Part shown: positions 15,740 to 25,339 of the stretch, piece by piece
Position numbering within the stretch: position 1 is the first letter of the stretch
Layout: every line of letters begins with the position of its first letter
Notes under the pieces: model-generated
Databases searched by the model: none
What the model was told of the DNA's origin: nothing
What the model saw: only the letters and a program-made list of their open reading frames with translations
DNA from: an uncultured Cyclobacteriaceae bacterium
GTDB taxonomy: Bacteria; Bacteroidota; Bacteroidia; Cytophagales; Cyclobacteriaceae
DNA: 64,000 bases
Direction: 5' to 3'
Assembly (NCBI GenBank): GCA_943788235.1
Contig: CALSPM010000006.1
Coordinates: 62,001-126,000 of the forward strand
Program-made: the position numbers and the translations under genes

Positions 15740-17902
15740 ATGTCTAGAAAAAAGAAATCATCAAGTATTCATGGAAAAATTTCACGAGTCAAAATCAATA
15801 TCAAGGAAGAGGTCAAATTACATTTTCAAAATAGGGCCAATGAGTCGTTTAGTTTCAGTCAGGTAGTTAAACACTTGAGAATACGGGATGGTAAATCCAA
15901 AGAGTTTATAAAGAAATTGCTCTTTAAAATGGAATCCGAAAGGCAATTACGTCGTGGACCTGATGGGCGATGGATTACCGCTATAGAGCCTACCTATTAT
16001 GAGGGAACGGTTGATCATGTCAATCCTAAGTTTGCCTATATCATGGTGGCATCCCTTCCAGATGACGTTTGGGTAAAATCCAAAGACTTGAATTTTTCCA
16101 TGCACGGGGATACCGTTACTATTCAGATTATGAGTGCAGCAAAGGCCAGTCAACGACCCGAGGGGCGTGTGATTTCCATAGTTAAGCGGGCCAAATATGA
16201 ATTTGTAGGGCGACTCGAAGTATCTCAGAAATTTGGGTTTGTGGTATTAGACAGTAGAAATATTTTTTTCGACGTGATGGTATACCCACAAAAATATAAA
16301 GAGGCTATTCATAACGATAAGGTTTTAGTAAAGATTGAAAAATGGCCCAATAAGGAAAATAAAAGTCCCCTTGGAAGTATAACCCATGTCTTGGGTCAAG
16401 CAGGAGAAAACAATACTGAGATTTATGCGATTATGGCAGAATATGGTCTGCCTTTTGAATTTTCAAAAAAAGTAGAAGCAGCGGCAGCGCTTATTCCTGG
16501 AGCTATCTCAAAAGAGGAAATAAACAAGCGAAGAGATTTTAGAAAGGAGGTCACGTTCACTATTGACCCCCACGATGCGAAAGATTTTGACGATGCGTTA
16601 TCTGTAAAAAAAATGGAGAATGGTCATGTTGAAGTAGGTATTCATATAGCGGATGTTTCGCATTATGTTACACCCGATTCCTTACTTGAAAAAGAAGCTT
16701 TTGAACGGGCGACTTCTGTTTATTTAGTGGATAGAACCATACCTATGTTGCCAGAACAATTGTCCAATGGCTTGTGCTCATTGCGACCGAAAGAAGAAAA
16801 GTTAACCTTCTCGGCGGTGTTTGAAATCAATGATCAAGGGAAAGTATTTGGTAAATGGTTTGGAAGAACGGTCATCTATTCGGATAGAAGATTTGCTTAT
16901 GAAGATGCCCAAGAAATTATTGAAGGAAATGCTGGAGATTATCAAGATGAAATATTACTCCTCAATGACCTCGCTGAAAAAATCCGGGAGCAGCGTTTCG
17001 TAAACGGTGCAGTAAACTTTGAATCAGTAGAAGTAAATTTCAGATTGGATGAGAAAGGGAAGCCTTTGGAAGTGATACCCAAAGAGCGAAAAGAAGCTCA
17101 CAAGATGATCGAAGAGTTCATGCTCTTGGCCAATAGGGAGGTGGCTACTTTCATTTTTGATAAGAAAAAAGGAAAAAAACCAGAGGATAGTCTTCCTTTT
17201 GTATACCGAGTTCATAATGACCCGGACTCAGAAAAGTTAGATAATTTTTCAAAGTTTGCCAGTAGGTTTGGGCATCAACTTTTGACCCAAGGAAGGATCT
17301 CTAAAAATCTAAATAAATTATTGGCAGACATACAAGGCAAGCCAGAACAGCATGTATTGGAGTCCATAGCCATCAGATCCATGGCCAAAGCACGGTACAC
17401 CACAGATCTTAAGGGTCATTTTGGCTTGGCTTTTGAGCATTACACCCATTTTACTTCCCCCATTCGCAGGTATCCAGATGTAATGGTTCATAGGTTGCTT
17501 TGGGATTATTTGGAGGGGAAAAATCCTCCCGATAAAGAGGCCATCGAACAAAAATGCAGGCACTCATCAGAACGAGAAAAAAGGGCTGCTGAGGCTGAAA
17601 GGGCATCCATAAAATTCAAGCAGGTTGAATTTATGTCTGGAATGTTGGGAGAAACTTTTGATGGAATTGTATCAGGGGTGACTGAATGGGGCTTATTTGT
17701 AGAAATCAGTGCTACCAAATGTGAGGGAATGATTAGAATTGCAGATATAGACCATGATCAGTTTCAATACGATGAAAAGCAATATCGGATCGTCGGCAGA
17801 CGGACGGGGGAAAGAATATCCTTGGGTGATGAAATCCATGTTAAGGTGGTAAAAACAGACATAGACCGAAGAACGATAGATTTGCTTTGGGTTGAAAAAT
17901 AA
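15740..17902 (+). CDS. rnr: Ribonuclease R
   Basis: 720 residues. A 3'-5' hydrolytic exoribonuclease acting on structured RNA. Domains in order: N-terminal helix-turn-helix-like (about 20-75), two cold-shock OB domains (about 80-225), the RNB catalytic domain with DPHDAKDFDDALSV (metal-binding aspartates, about residue 275) and HFGLAFEHYTHFTSPIRRYPD (about 563), and a C-terminal S1 domain (TFDGIVSGVTEWGLFVEI, about 638-715). The length is normal for Bacteroidetes. Preceded by the exonuclease gene with a three-base gap. Confidence 0.95.
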   Translation: MSRKKKSSSIHGKISRVKINIKEEVKLHFQNRANESFSFSQVVKHLRIRDGKSKEFIKKLLFKMESERQLRRGPDGRWITAIEPTYYEGTVDHVNPKFAYIMVASLPDDVWVKSKDLNFSMHGDTVTIQIMSAAKASQRPEGRVISIVKRAKYEFVGRLEVSQKFGFVVLDSRNIFFDVMVYPQKYKEAIHNDKVLVKIEKWPNKENKSPLGSITHVLGQAGENNTEIYAIMAEYGLPFEFSKKVEAAAALIPGAISKEEINKRRDFRKEVTFTIDPHDAKDFDDALSVKKMENGHVEVGIHIADVSHYVTPDSLLEKEAFERATSVYLVDRTIPMLPEQLSNGLCSLRPKEEKLTFSAVFEINDQGKVFGKWFGRTVIYSDRRFAYEDAQEIIEGNAGDYQDEILLLNDLAEKIREQRFVNGAVNFESVEVNFRLDEKGKPLEVIPKERKEAHKMIEEFMLLANREVATFIFDKKKGKKPEDSLPFVYRVHNDPDSEKLDNFSKFASRFGHQLLTQGRISKNLNKLLADIQGKPEQHVLESIAIRSMAKARYTTDLKGHFGLAFEHYTHFTSPIRRYPDVMVHRLLWDYLEGKNPPDKEAIEQKCRHSSEREKRAAEAERASIKFKQVEFMSGMLGETFDGIVSGVTEWGLFVEISATKCEGMIRIADIDHDQFQYDEKQYRIVGRRTGERISLGDEIHVKVVKTDIDRRTIDLLWVEK

Positions 17903-18020
17903 CCTATTTTGATAGATTTTATTTATCTTTTTAAGATAGGGCTAATTTAGAACCGTGACGGTTGGGAGCAATAAATTTTTCAGCGCCCTTTTTAATCACA
18001 GATTTAGTACACATAAATAA

Positions 18021-18995
18021 ATGGAATCAATAATCACCTTACGAAAATCAATTGATACGCGCTTGGTTCAATTAGAGGTAAAGGCACAGCCTCGGAACCT
18101 TTATGAACCGATTGACTACTTATTGGCTTTGGGTGGAAAAAGGTTTAGACCTTTGCTGGTTTTGTTGACTGCACAGCTGCGAGGGACACAGAACCCAAAA
18201 GCATTAGATCCAGCCTTAGCGGTCGAAGTGTTTCATAATTTCACCTTGATGCATGATGATATTATGGATGCAGCACCGCTCCGGAGAGGTCAGCCCTCAG
18301 TTCATGAAAAGTGGAATCAAAATACCGCCATCTTAAGTGGCGATGCGATGTTCGTAAAAGCCTATCAACTCATCACTAAGATAGATCCCAGTTACTTATT
18401 ATTGGCCATTGATCGATTTAATGAAACGGCTTTGGAAGTCTGTGAAGGTCAGCAATTGGATATGGATTTTGAGCAGATGGTCGATGTTTCTCAAGCGGAT
18501 TATTTGGAGATGATTAGGTTGAAAACCGCGGTATTATTGGGATTTAGTATGGAATTAGGAGGATTAATGGGCGGCTTTGGCCGTGAGGATCAAGAGCGAC
18601 TTTATGAGGTGGGAGAAAACCTAGGGCTCGGCTTCCAGTTGATGGATGATTTGTTAGATATTTATGGAGATCAACAAAAGGTAGGCAAGCAAGTGGGGGG
18701 TGACATTATCGCCAATAAAAAAACATTTTTAATGATCAATGCTTTAGATCTTGCAGGAACCGATGCGCGTAGCCAATTGAATGGCTGGATCAGTATGAGA
18801 GATGCAGATCCTACGGAGAAAGTAGCGGGTGTCAAAAATATCTTTGATGACTTGGGAATCGCCCAGCTCGTAAAAATCAAAATGGACGCTTATTTTGATG
18901 AGGCCTTTAGATTACTTACAACCATTGATTGTGATAAAGAAGGCCTTGATATTTTCAATAATTTTGCTAAAAGCTTGATTAAAAGAGAAGGTTAA
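18021..18995 (+). CDS. Polyprenyl diphosphate synthase (trans-isoprenyl)
   Basis: 324 residues. Condenses isopentenyl diphosphate with allylic diphosphates. The first aspartate-rich motif is in TLMHDDIMDAAPLRRG, the second in LMDDLLDIYGD; LALGGKRFRPLLVLL is the conserved lysine-arginine region. The size and motifs fit farnesyl or geranylgeranyl to octaprenyl synthases; the chain length cannot be fixed by eye. Followed 23 bases later by a rhomboid gene. Confidence 0.92.
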   Translation: MESIITLRKSIDTRLVQLEVKAQPRNLYEPIDYLLALGGKRFRPLLVLLTAQLRGTQNPKALDPALAVEVFHNFTLMHDDIMDAAPLRRGQPSVHEKWNQNTAILSGDAMFVKAYQLITKIDPSYLLLAIDRFNETALEVCEGQQLDMDFEQMVDVSQADYLEMIRLKTAVLLGFSMELGGLMGGFGREDQERLYEVGENLGLGFQLMDDLLDIYGDQQKVGKQVGGDIIANKKTFLMINALDLAGTDARSQLNGWISMRDADPTEKVAGVKNIFDDLGIAQLVKIKMDAYFDEAFRLLTTIDCDKEGLDIFNNFAKSLIKREG

Positions 18996-19018
18996 TAAAC
19001 ATAAAAGCAAATAATTAA

Positions 19019-19642
19019 ATGATGAGTTTAAATTTAATCATTATTGTATTGACGGTATTAGTCAGTATTTATGCCCAGAACAATGCGAATCTTTATGGTC
19101 AACTTATGATGAATCCACATGAAGTCATGAAGAGACGCCAATATTGGAGACTGATTACTTCGGGTTTCGTCCACGACGGCTATTCACATTTGGGGTTTAA
19201 TATGTTTACGCTGTACTTTTTTGGTGGTGCTGTGGAGCAATATTTCGGTTATATATTGGGATCAAATGCGACTGTTGTATTTGTTTTCTTCTATCTGTCT
19301 GCCCTTGTTGTTTCGGATCTATCAGGATTTTTTAAAAATAAAAATAGGTCTGGATATAATACCTTAGGAGCCTCTGGAGCAGTTTCAGCTATGGTATTTG
19401 CGAGTATCATCTATGCCCCCTTGAACAAAATATGTCTTTTCGCAGTACTTTGTTTTCCTGGATTTATCTGGGGAGTTATTTTTCTCATTTATTCTTTTAC
19501 CCAAGGGAAAAGCCTATCTCAAAATATCAACCACGAAGCTCATTTGTATGGTGCCCTGTATGGAATTGCTTTCAGTATTTGGATTTATCCTGAGTCAGCC
19601 GCCATATTCCTAGAAAAAATTTTAAGCTATAGCCTTTTTTGA
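19019..19642 (+). CDS. Rhomboid family intramembrane serine protease
   Basis: 207 residues, about six transmembrane segments. The first half holds GFVHDGYSHLGFNMFTLYFFG (the L1/oxyanion region), then the catalytic serine in LGASGAVSAM (about residue 120) and the catalytic histidine in NHEAHLYGALYGI (about 175). All catalytic parts are present. Substrate unknown. Three rhomboid genes are in this window; this one stands alone after the prenyl synthase. Confidence 0.88.
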   Translation: MMSLNLIIIVLTVLVSIYAQNNANLYGQLMMNPHEVMKRRQYWRLITSGFVHDGYSHLGFNMFTLYFFGGAVEQYFGYILGSNATVVFVFFYLSALVVSDLSGFFKNKNRSGYNTLGASGAVSAMVFASIIYAPLNKICLFAVLCFPGFIWGVIFLIYSFTQGKSLSQNINHEAHLYGALYGIAFSIWIYPESAAIFLEKILSYSLF

Positions 19643-19646
19643 GCAT

Positions 19647-19683
19647 AAAAAAACCCTGCCCAAAATGAATGAGCAGGGTCTTT
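19647..19683. terminator. Bidirectional terminator between rhomboid and FKBP genes
   Basis: ACCCTGC (19653-19659) pairs with GCAGGGT (19673-19679). It is flanked by an A run on one side and a T-rich stretch on the other, between two converging genes. Confidence 0.75.
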
Positions 19684-19697
19684 AAATGAGTTTATTT

Positions 19698-20369
19698 TTA
19701 GGCTTCGATAGAAATCAGTTCGACTTCAAATATTAATACAGATCTAGGAGGAATGGGCCCTGACCCTCTTTCTCCATAACCCAATTCGTAAGGAATGGTA
19801 AGTTCAATTTTACCTCCTACATTGATGAGTTGTACTCCTTCTGTCCAGCCGGGGATGACACCACTTAAAGGGAAAGAAATAGGCTCACCGCGCTCGACAG
19901 AAGAGTCAAAAACAGTTCCATCTATCAATGTACCAGTATAATGTACCGTAACAGTACTTTCAGCGGTGGGAAACTCTCCTGTACCGACCTGTAAAATTTT
20001 GTATTGAAGGCCACTGGCTGTAGTTTGGACACCTTCTTTAGTGGCATTTTCTTGAAGAAAAGATACTCCTTCTTCTGCTAGGCTTTCTGTTTTTCTCTCA
20101 TTGAAGGCCATATATACTTGTTGACATTGCTCCATAGTCAGTTGGCTGGTATCGCTTAGGGCTTCTCTAAATGCCACGGTAACCATGGCTATGTCGATAT
20201 CTTCTAGCTGTGGCTTAATTTGTTCTGCCAATAAGGCACCAAAGCTGTAGCTTAAGCTATCTTTAAACGTTGTAAGTTGGACTTGCGCAGATGCTGATTT
20301 ATCCGAACAGTTTGAAAATAGTACTACTATAGCTACTAAAATCGAGATTTTAATTTTTTGCATGATCAT
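19698..20369 (-). CDS. FKBP-type peptidyl-prolyl isomerase lipoprotein
   Basis: 223 residues. A lipoprotein-like signal (KISILVAIVVLFSNC) places it at the envelope. An N-terminal FKBP dimerisation-like region with LSYSFGALLAEQIKPQL (about 38-110) precedes the isomerase domain (about 115-220) with VTVHYTGTLIDGTVFDSS, PISFPLSGVIPGWTEG and IPYELGYGERGSGPIPP. It resembles FkpA/Mip. An ATG six bases further in (MQKIKIS) is an equally good start. Converges with the upstream rhomboid gene. Confidence 0.92.
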   Translation of the reverse strand: MIMQKIKISILVAIVVLFSNCSDKSASAQVQLTTFKDSLSYSFGALLAEQIKPQLEDIDIAMVTVAFREALSDTSQLTMEQCQQVYMAFNERKTESLAEEGVSFLQENATKEGVQTTASGLQYKILQVGTGEFPTAESTVTVHYTGTLIDGTVFDSSVERGEPISFPLSGVIPGWTEGVQLINVGGKIELTIPYELGYGERGSGPIPPRSVLIFEVELISIEA

Positions 20370-20563
20370 AAAATGAAATGCGAATATAATGGGTTTTATT
20401 GAATTATTAAAAATGAGGTAAAAATGGATCCTTTAAAAGGCTCAAAATTTATCTAAGCACCTCTTTTTAAAAAAATTAATTGAGCATTAATATGGATTTG
20501 ATTTAAGATTAAAAATGGTCAATCTAAAAATCTGATTTAATTTGCATCTCAAACGGAGCATTC

Positions 20564-22237
20564 ATGGACCAAAATAAAAAAGAATCATTAAATTTTATTG
20601 AGCAGCTCATAGAGGCGGATTTGAAGGAAGGCAATGTTCAAAAGATCTATACGCGTTTTCCTCCTGAGCCCAATGGGTATTTACATATTGGTCATGCCAA
20701 ATCGATATGTTTAAATTTTGGATTGGCTAAAAAATATGGAGGTCAGTGCAATCTTAGATTTGATGATACCAATCCTGAAAAAGAAGAAACTGAATATGTG
20801 GATGCTATCAAAGCAGACATTAAATGGCTAGGTTTTGATTGGGGATCATTTGCCCATCATACTTCAGATTATTTTGAACAGCTATATCAGTTCGCCGTTC
20901 GCTTGATTGAAAAAGGGGCTGCTTATGTTGACGAGCTGAGTGCTGTTCAATTCAATGAGCTGAAAGGATCGCCCACTGAACCTGGTAAAGAAAGCCCATT
21001 TAGAAATCGACCGATTGAAGAAAGCCTTGAGATTTTTGAAGCCATGAAATCAGGAGGTTTTAAAGATGGGGAAAGGGTACTTCGGGCCAAAATTGATATG
21101 AGGAGCCCAAATATGCACATGAGAGATCCTATTTTGTATCGGATTAAGCACATGGAGCACCATCGTACAGGATCAAAATGGTGTATTTATCCTACTTATG
21201 ATTTTGCACATGGACAGTCGGATAGCATGGAGAAAATTACCCATTCTCTTTGTACCCTCGAGTTTGAGGTACATAGACCTTTATATGATTGGCTCATTAA
21301 GCAATTAGAAATTCATCCTTCAAAGCAGACAGAGTTTGCTCGATTAAATTTGAGTTATACAATTGTAAGCAAAAGAAGTCTTCGTGAATTGGTTGAAGGA
21401 CGGTATGTTGCAGGTTGGGACGACCCTAGGATGCCTACGATTTCGGGTATTCGAAGAAGGGGTTTTACTGCCAAATCGATCAGAAAATTCACAGATACTA
21501 TTGGAGTGGCGAGGAGAGATGGCATTACCGATGTGGCCTTATTGGAACATGCGGTACGTGAAGATTTAAATAAAACAGCCCATCGCATCTTTGGAATAAT
21601 AGATCCCGTTAAGTTGACTATTACCAATTGGCCAGAGGGTCATCAGGAGATCATGACGGCTGAAAACAATCCGGAGGACGAAAACTCAGGTACTCGTGAG
21701 ATGCCATTCACTCGTGAACTCTTCATTGACCGGTCAGACTTTATGGAAAATCCTCCAAGTCCCCGAAAATGGTTCAGATTGGGTCCTGACCGTGAAGTCC
21801 GCCTTAAAAAGGGCTACATCATTAAATGTACAGGATTTAAAAATTCTGAAAAAGGGGAAGTCATTGAAATCTATGCTGAATACGATCCCAATACCAAGAG
21901 TGGCCAAGATACCAGTGGAAAAAAAGTAAAAGGAACCCTTGGTTGGGTATCAGCTCCACATGCGGTTTCGGCCGAAATACGAATGTATGATCGCTTATTT
22001 CTTACTGAAAATCTCGATAAGATAGATGATGACTTTAAAAATCATTTGAATCCAGATTCTTTGACAATCAATACGCAGGCGGTTTTGGAACCTTCTGTTC
22101 GGGATGCCCAAGTGGGCGATCAGTTTCAATTTGAACGGATAGGATATTTCAGGGTAGATGAAGACAGCCACTCAGAAAAGCTCATTTTCAATAGGACCCT
22201 CACCCTAAGAGACGGTTGGATCAAGAAAAACGATTAA
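20564..22237 (+). CDS. glnS: Glutaminyl-tRNA synthetase
   Basis: 557 residues. Charges tRNA-Gln. Class I HIGH motif in RFPPEPNGYLHIGHAKSIC (about residue 35), the KMSKS-equivalent in TIVSKRSLREL (about 268), and LRFDDTNPEKEETEYVD and WCIYPTYDFAHGQSD typical of GlnS instead of GltX. The C-terminal anticodon-binding beta barrels follow. Full length. Confidence 0.96.
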   Translation: MDQNKKESLNFIEQLIEADLKEGNVQKIYTRFPPEPNGYLHIGHAKSICLNFGLAKKYGGQCNLRFDDTNPEKEETEYVDAIKADIKWLGFDWGSFAHHTSDYFEQLYQFAVRLIEKGAAYVDELSAVQFNELKGSPTEPGKESPFRNRPIEESLEIFEAMKSGGFKDGERVLRAKIDMRSPNMHMRDPILYRIKHMEHHRTGSKWCIYPTYDFAHGQSDSMEKITHSLCTLEFEVHRPLYDWLIKQLEIHPSKQTEFARLNLSYTIVSKRSLRELVEGRYVAGWDDPRMPTISGIRRRGFTAKSIRKFTDTIGVARRDGITDVALLEHAVREDLNKTAHRIFGIIDPVKLTITNWPEGHQEIMTAENNPEDENSGTREMPFTRELFIDRSDFMENPPSPRKWFRLGPDREVRLKKGYIIKCTGFKNSEKGEVIEIYAEYDPNTKSGQDTSGKKVKGTLGWVSAPHAVSAEIRMYDRLFLTENLDKIDDDFKNHLNPDSLTINTQAVLEPSVRDAQVGDQFQFERIGYFRVDEDSHSEKLIFNRTLTLRDGWIKKND

Positions 22238-22312
22238 AAAAGAGGGTTTTTATTTGAACGGTTCGTCAATGGTCCGAAGATGGATTAATTTCATTCTCTA
22301 AACGTAAATACT

Positions 22313-24502
22313 ATGAAAATAAAAATAGTTCTTTCGGTTATGCTGGTGTTGCAAAGTGTTTTGACCTTTGCTCAATCTTCCATTATTGGTTTTGAAACCG
22401 ATCAAGTGGGTCAACAAAAAGCTCTTGAAGCTGAATTTGATACAATGCTTTCAGCAGATAACCTAGATCAATGGATGAAATTCATGTCCGCAGAGCCCCA
22501 TTATCTAGGTACGGAGTATGGACGAAAAAATGCCGAGTGGATGGTTAAGCACTTTAAATCATGGGGCTATGATGCGAAAATTGAGACCTATCAGGTATTA
22601 TTTCCTTATCCAAAAGTACGTTTGCTTGAGTTGATAGCTCCTGAAAAATACAAGGCGAAGTTGACTGCTGTTCCCGTAGCAGGCGATGCCTACACCGATC
22701 AAGGGGATGCCTTGTTGCCAAGTTATAATGCCTTTTCTACTGATGGCGATGTGACGGCGGAGCTCGTATTTGTTAATTACGGCATTCCGGCGGATTATGA
22801 GGAGTTAGAGAAAAGGGGGATAGATGTAAAAGGGAAAATTGTCATTGCCAAATATTATGGTTCATGGAGAGGGATCAAGCCCAAATTAGCGGCAGAGAAA
22901 GGAGCCATTGGATGCATTATTTATTCAGACCCTAAGGATGATGGGTTTTATGCTGGGGATGTATACCCCAAGGGAGCTTTTAAAAATGCTACAGGCGTAC
23001 AAAGGGGATCCGTAATGGATATGCCACTGTATCCTGGTGATGTCCTGACCCCTGGTTATGGAGCCACTAAGAATGCCAAAAGACTCGATCGAAAGGATGC
23101 CCCTACCATTACAAAAATTCCGGTATTACCCATTTCATATGAAGATGCCCTGCCGTTGTTGGCCGCCCTTGAGGGGCAAGTGCCCCCCCCCTCATGGCGA
23201 GGTGCGTTACCTATTACCTATCATATTGGACCTGGACCGGCTAAGGTTCATTTAAAGTTAACTTTTGATTGGCAGTTAAAGCCTGCTCATAATGTGATCG
23301 CGACTCTTACGGGTACAGATTTTCCTGATCAATGGATCATCAGAGGAAATCATCACGATGCTTGGGTTCATGGTGCTGCTGATCCTGTGAGTGGTATGGT
23401 CGCATTGTTGGAGGAGGCTAGGGCAGTAGGAATGCTGGCAAAAGCAGGAAAAAAACCAAAAAGAACCCTTATCTATTGTGCATGGGATGCTGAAGAGCCC
23501 GGTTTGATTGGCTCTACCGAATGGGTGGAGGATCATCTCGAAGAGCTACAACAAAAAACGGTAGCCTACATTAACACCGATGGTAATGGCCGTGGATTTT
23601 TGGGTGCAGGGGGATCTCATTCCCTTGAGGCGATGGTACAGGAGGTGGCGAAAGATGTGATAGATCCCCAAAAAGGTGTATCCGTGGCGGAACGACTTGG
23701 GGCCAGAGATTTATTGAATGGAGGCGATGGTAATCCTGGATTGTATGCTTTAGGGTCAGGTTCTGATTATACGCCTTTTATCCAGCATGCAGGTATCGCA
23801 GCTCTTAATATTGGATTTGGAGGAGAAAATTCAGGAGGAGAATATCATACCATTTACGATACTTATGAGCATTACAAACGATTCAAAGATCCTGACTTGG
23901 CCTATGGAATTGCGTTGGCGAAAACAGCGGGACGCATAGTTTTGAGATTGGCTAATGCTGAAGTATTGCCTTTTGAGTTTGGTGCATGGCATACCACCGT
24001 ACAGGGTTATCTAACAGAAATTAATGCATTGACAACCAACATGCGCGAGGCAGTTGAGCAACACAATGCCTTCATCGATAAAAAAGTATTTTCTTTAACT
24101 GCAGATCCGACCCAACCCTTTAAGCATCCCATCAAGAAAGCCATCGTGCCCTACTTAGATTTTTCACCTTTGCACAATGCCTTGGCCCATCTTAAGGTTA
24201 CTGTAGAGGCCCTCGGAGAAAAGTCACTCGTTTCCTTGACCTCCAAAGGTGCCCTTAATGACAAACTCATGCATGCTGAACAGGTTTTGACTTTTGCCTC
24301 AGGTTTACCTAGAAGGGTATGGTACCGGCACCAGATTTATGCACCGGGCTTTTACACGGGATATGGCGTCAAAACGCTTCCAGGCGTAAGAGAGGCGATT
24401 GAACAAGAAAATTGGGAGGAATGCCAGTCCCAGGTGACTATTTTGGCAACGACACTTCAAAATTTCGATGCCCACTTGCAGAGCATATTGGTTCTGAATT
24501 AA
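22313..24502 (+). CDS. M28 metallopeptidase, glutamate carboxypeptidase II (PSMA)-like
   Basis: 729 residues with an N-terminal signal peptide (MKIKIVLSVMLVLQSVLTFAQ), so exported. A protease-associated domain (about 130-300) is followed by the zinc peptidase core: GNHHDAWVHGAADPVSG, AWDAEEPGLIGSTEW with the catalytic glutamate, INTDGNGRG, and GGEYHTIYDTYEHY hold the two-zinc ligands. A C-terminal transferrin-receptor-like dimerisation domain (about 600-725) completes the PSMA layout. It probably cleaves peptides with C-terminal acidic residues, but the substrate is inferred. The stop TAA overlaps the ATG of the arginase-family gene. Confidence 0.9.
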   Translation: MKIKIVLSVMLVLQSVLTFAQSSIIGFETDQVGQQKALEAEFDTMLSADNLDQWMKFMSAEPHYLGTEYGRKNAEWMVKHFKSWGYDAKIETYQVLFPYPKVRLLELIAPEKYKAKLTAVPVAGDAYTDQGDALLPSYNAFSTDGDVTAELVFVNYGIPADYEELEKRGIDVKGKIVIAKYYGSWRGIKPKLAAEKGAIGCIIYSDPKDDGFYAGDVYPKGAFKNATGVQRGSVMDMPLYPGDVLTPGYGATKNAKRLDRKDAPTITKIPVLPISYEDALPLLAALEGQVPPPSWRGALPITYHIGPGPAKVHLKLTFDWQLKPAHNVIATLTGTDFPDQWIIRGNHHDAWVHGAADPVSGMVALLEEARAVGMLAKAGKKPKRTLIYCAWDAEEPGLIGSTEWVEDHLEELQQKTVAYINTDGNGRGFLGAGGSHSLEAMVQEVAKDVIDPQKGVSVAERLGARDLLNGGDGNPGLYALGSGSDYTPFIQHAGIAALNIGFGGENSGGEYHTIYDTYEHYKRFKDPDLAYGIALAKTAGRIVLRLANAEVLPFEFGAWHTTVQGYLTEINALTTNMREAVEQHNAFIDKKVFSLTADPTQPFKHPIKKAIVPYLDFSPLHNALAHLKVTVEALGEKSLVSLTSKGALNDKLMHAEQVLTFASGLPRRVWYRHQIYAPGFYTGYGVKTLPGVREAIEQENWEECQSQVTILATTLQNFDAHLQSILVLN
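23183..23191 (+). repeat. Run of nine C inside the M28 peptidase gene
   Basis: A C9 homopolymer encodes part of VPPPSW. The reading frame is intact as sequenced. Such a tract is prone to slippage and to sequencing error. Confidence 0.9.
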
Positions 24503-25329
24503 TGCCTATACGTCGCGCCAAAACATTTACCCTCAAGCCTGGGGATATTGCCTTAATAGGTATGCCCTTTGACGATCATTCTTCTTTTCTTAAAGGGCCA
24601 GCAAAGGCTCCTCCATTGATCATCGAGGCCATCGAGAGTGATTCGGCCAATTATTTTACTGAGGATATGATGGATTTAGCGGATCATTCGGATGTTTGTT
24701 GGTTGGGTAATGCCCCGCTCCAGGATTATTTTGATATTGAGTCCATCATTGCTGGGATTTTGAAGCGGGGGGCCATTCCTTTTTCGATGGGAGGCGATCA
24801 TTCGATTACCTATCCGATTCTGCGGGCAATGGCTGCTTCTTACCCTAGTTTAAGTATTCTACATTTTGATGCCCATGGAGATTTATATGATTCATTGGGA
24901 GGGAATAGGCATTCACATGCCAGCTCCTTTGCCCGAATTATGGAAGAGGGTTTGGCGCAAGCATTGACACAGGTAGGAATTCGGACCTTGAATGATCATC
25001 AACAAACGCAAGTCAGTAAGTTTGGTGTAAAGGTCATAGACATGAGAAATTGGTCACTGGACATAGATTTAAATTTATTAGGACCCGTTTATTTAAGTTT
25101 TGATATGGATGTACTCGATCCTGCCTTTGCGCCTGGAGTTTCTCATCATGAGCCCGGAGGCTTCACTACCCGAGAGGTATTGCTGATGATACAAAAACTT
25201 GATTTAAATATTGTGGGCCTTGACCTAGTTGAGTACAATCCTAATCGTGACCTGAATGGGGTTACTGCTATGACGGCGGCAAAAATCATTAAGGAGTTAC
25301 TGGCAAAGCTGCTTTCATTTCAAAAGTAA
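24502..25329 (+). CDS. Arginase/agmatinase/formiminoglutamase-family ureohydrolase
   Basis: 275 residues from the ATG at 24502, which overlaps the stop of the M28 gene; a longer in-frame start would overlap that gene by 90 bases and adds nothing conserved. Binuclear manganese motifs: SMGGDHSITYP, LHFDAHGDLYD and SFDMDVLDPAFAPG, plus SHHEPGGFT. The reaction is hydrolysis of a guanidino or formimino group; arginine, agmatine or formiminoglutamate cannot be distinguished by eye. Converges with the ABC permease gene, 10 bases apart. Confidence 0.88.
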   Translation: MPIRRAKTFTLKPGDIALIGMPFDDHSSFLKGPAKAPPLIIEAIESDSANYFTEDMMDLADHSDVCWLGNAPLQDYFDIESIIAGILKRGAIPFSMGGDHSITYPILRAMAASYPSLSILHFDAHGDLYDSLGGNRHSHASSFARIMEEGLAQALTQVGIRTLNDHQQTQVSKFGVKVIDMRNWSLDIDLNLLGPVYLSFDMDVLDPAFAPGVSHHEPGGFTTREVLLMIQKLDLNIVGLDLVEYNPNRDLNGVTAMTAAKIIKELLAKLLSFQK

Positions 25330-25339
25330 TTTTCATCTA

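Noticed and set aside
17903-17945. Inverted repeat after rnr considered as terminator
   Set aside because: Stem is AT-rich with a long loop and no T run follows.
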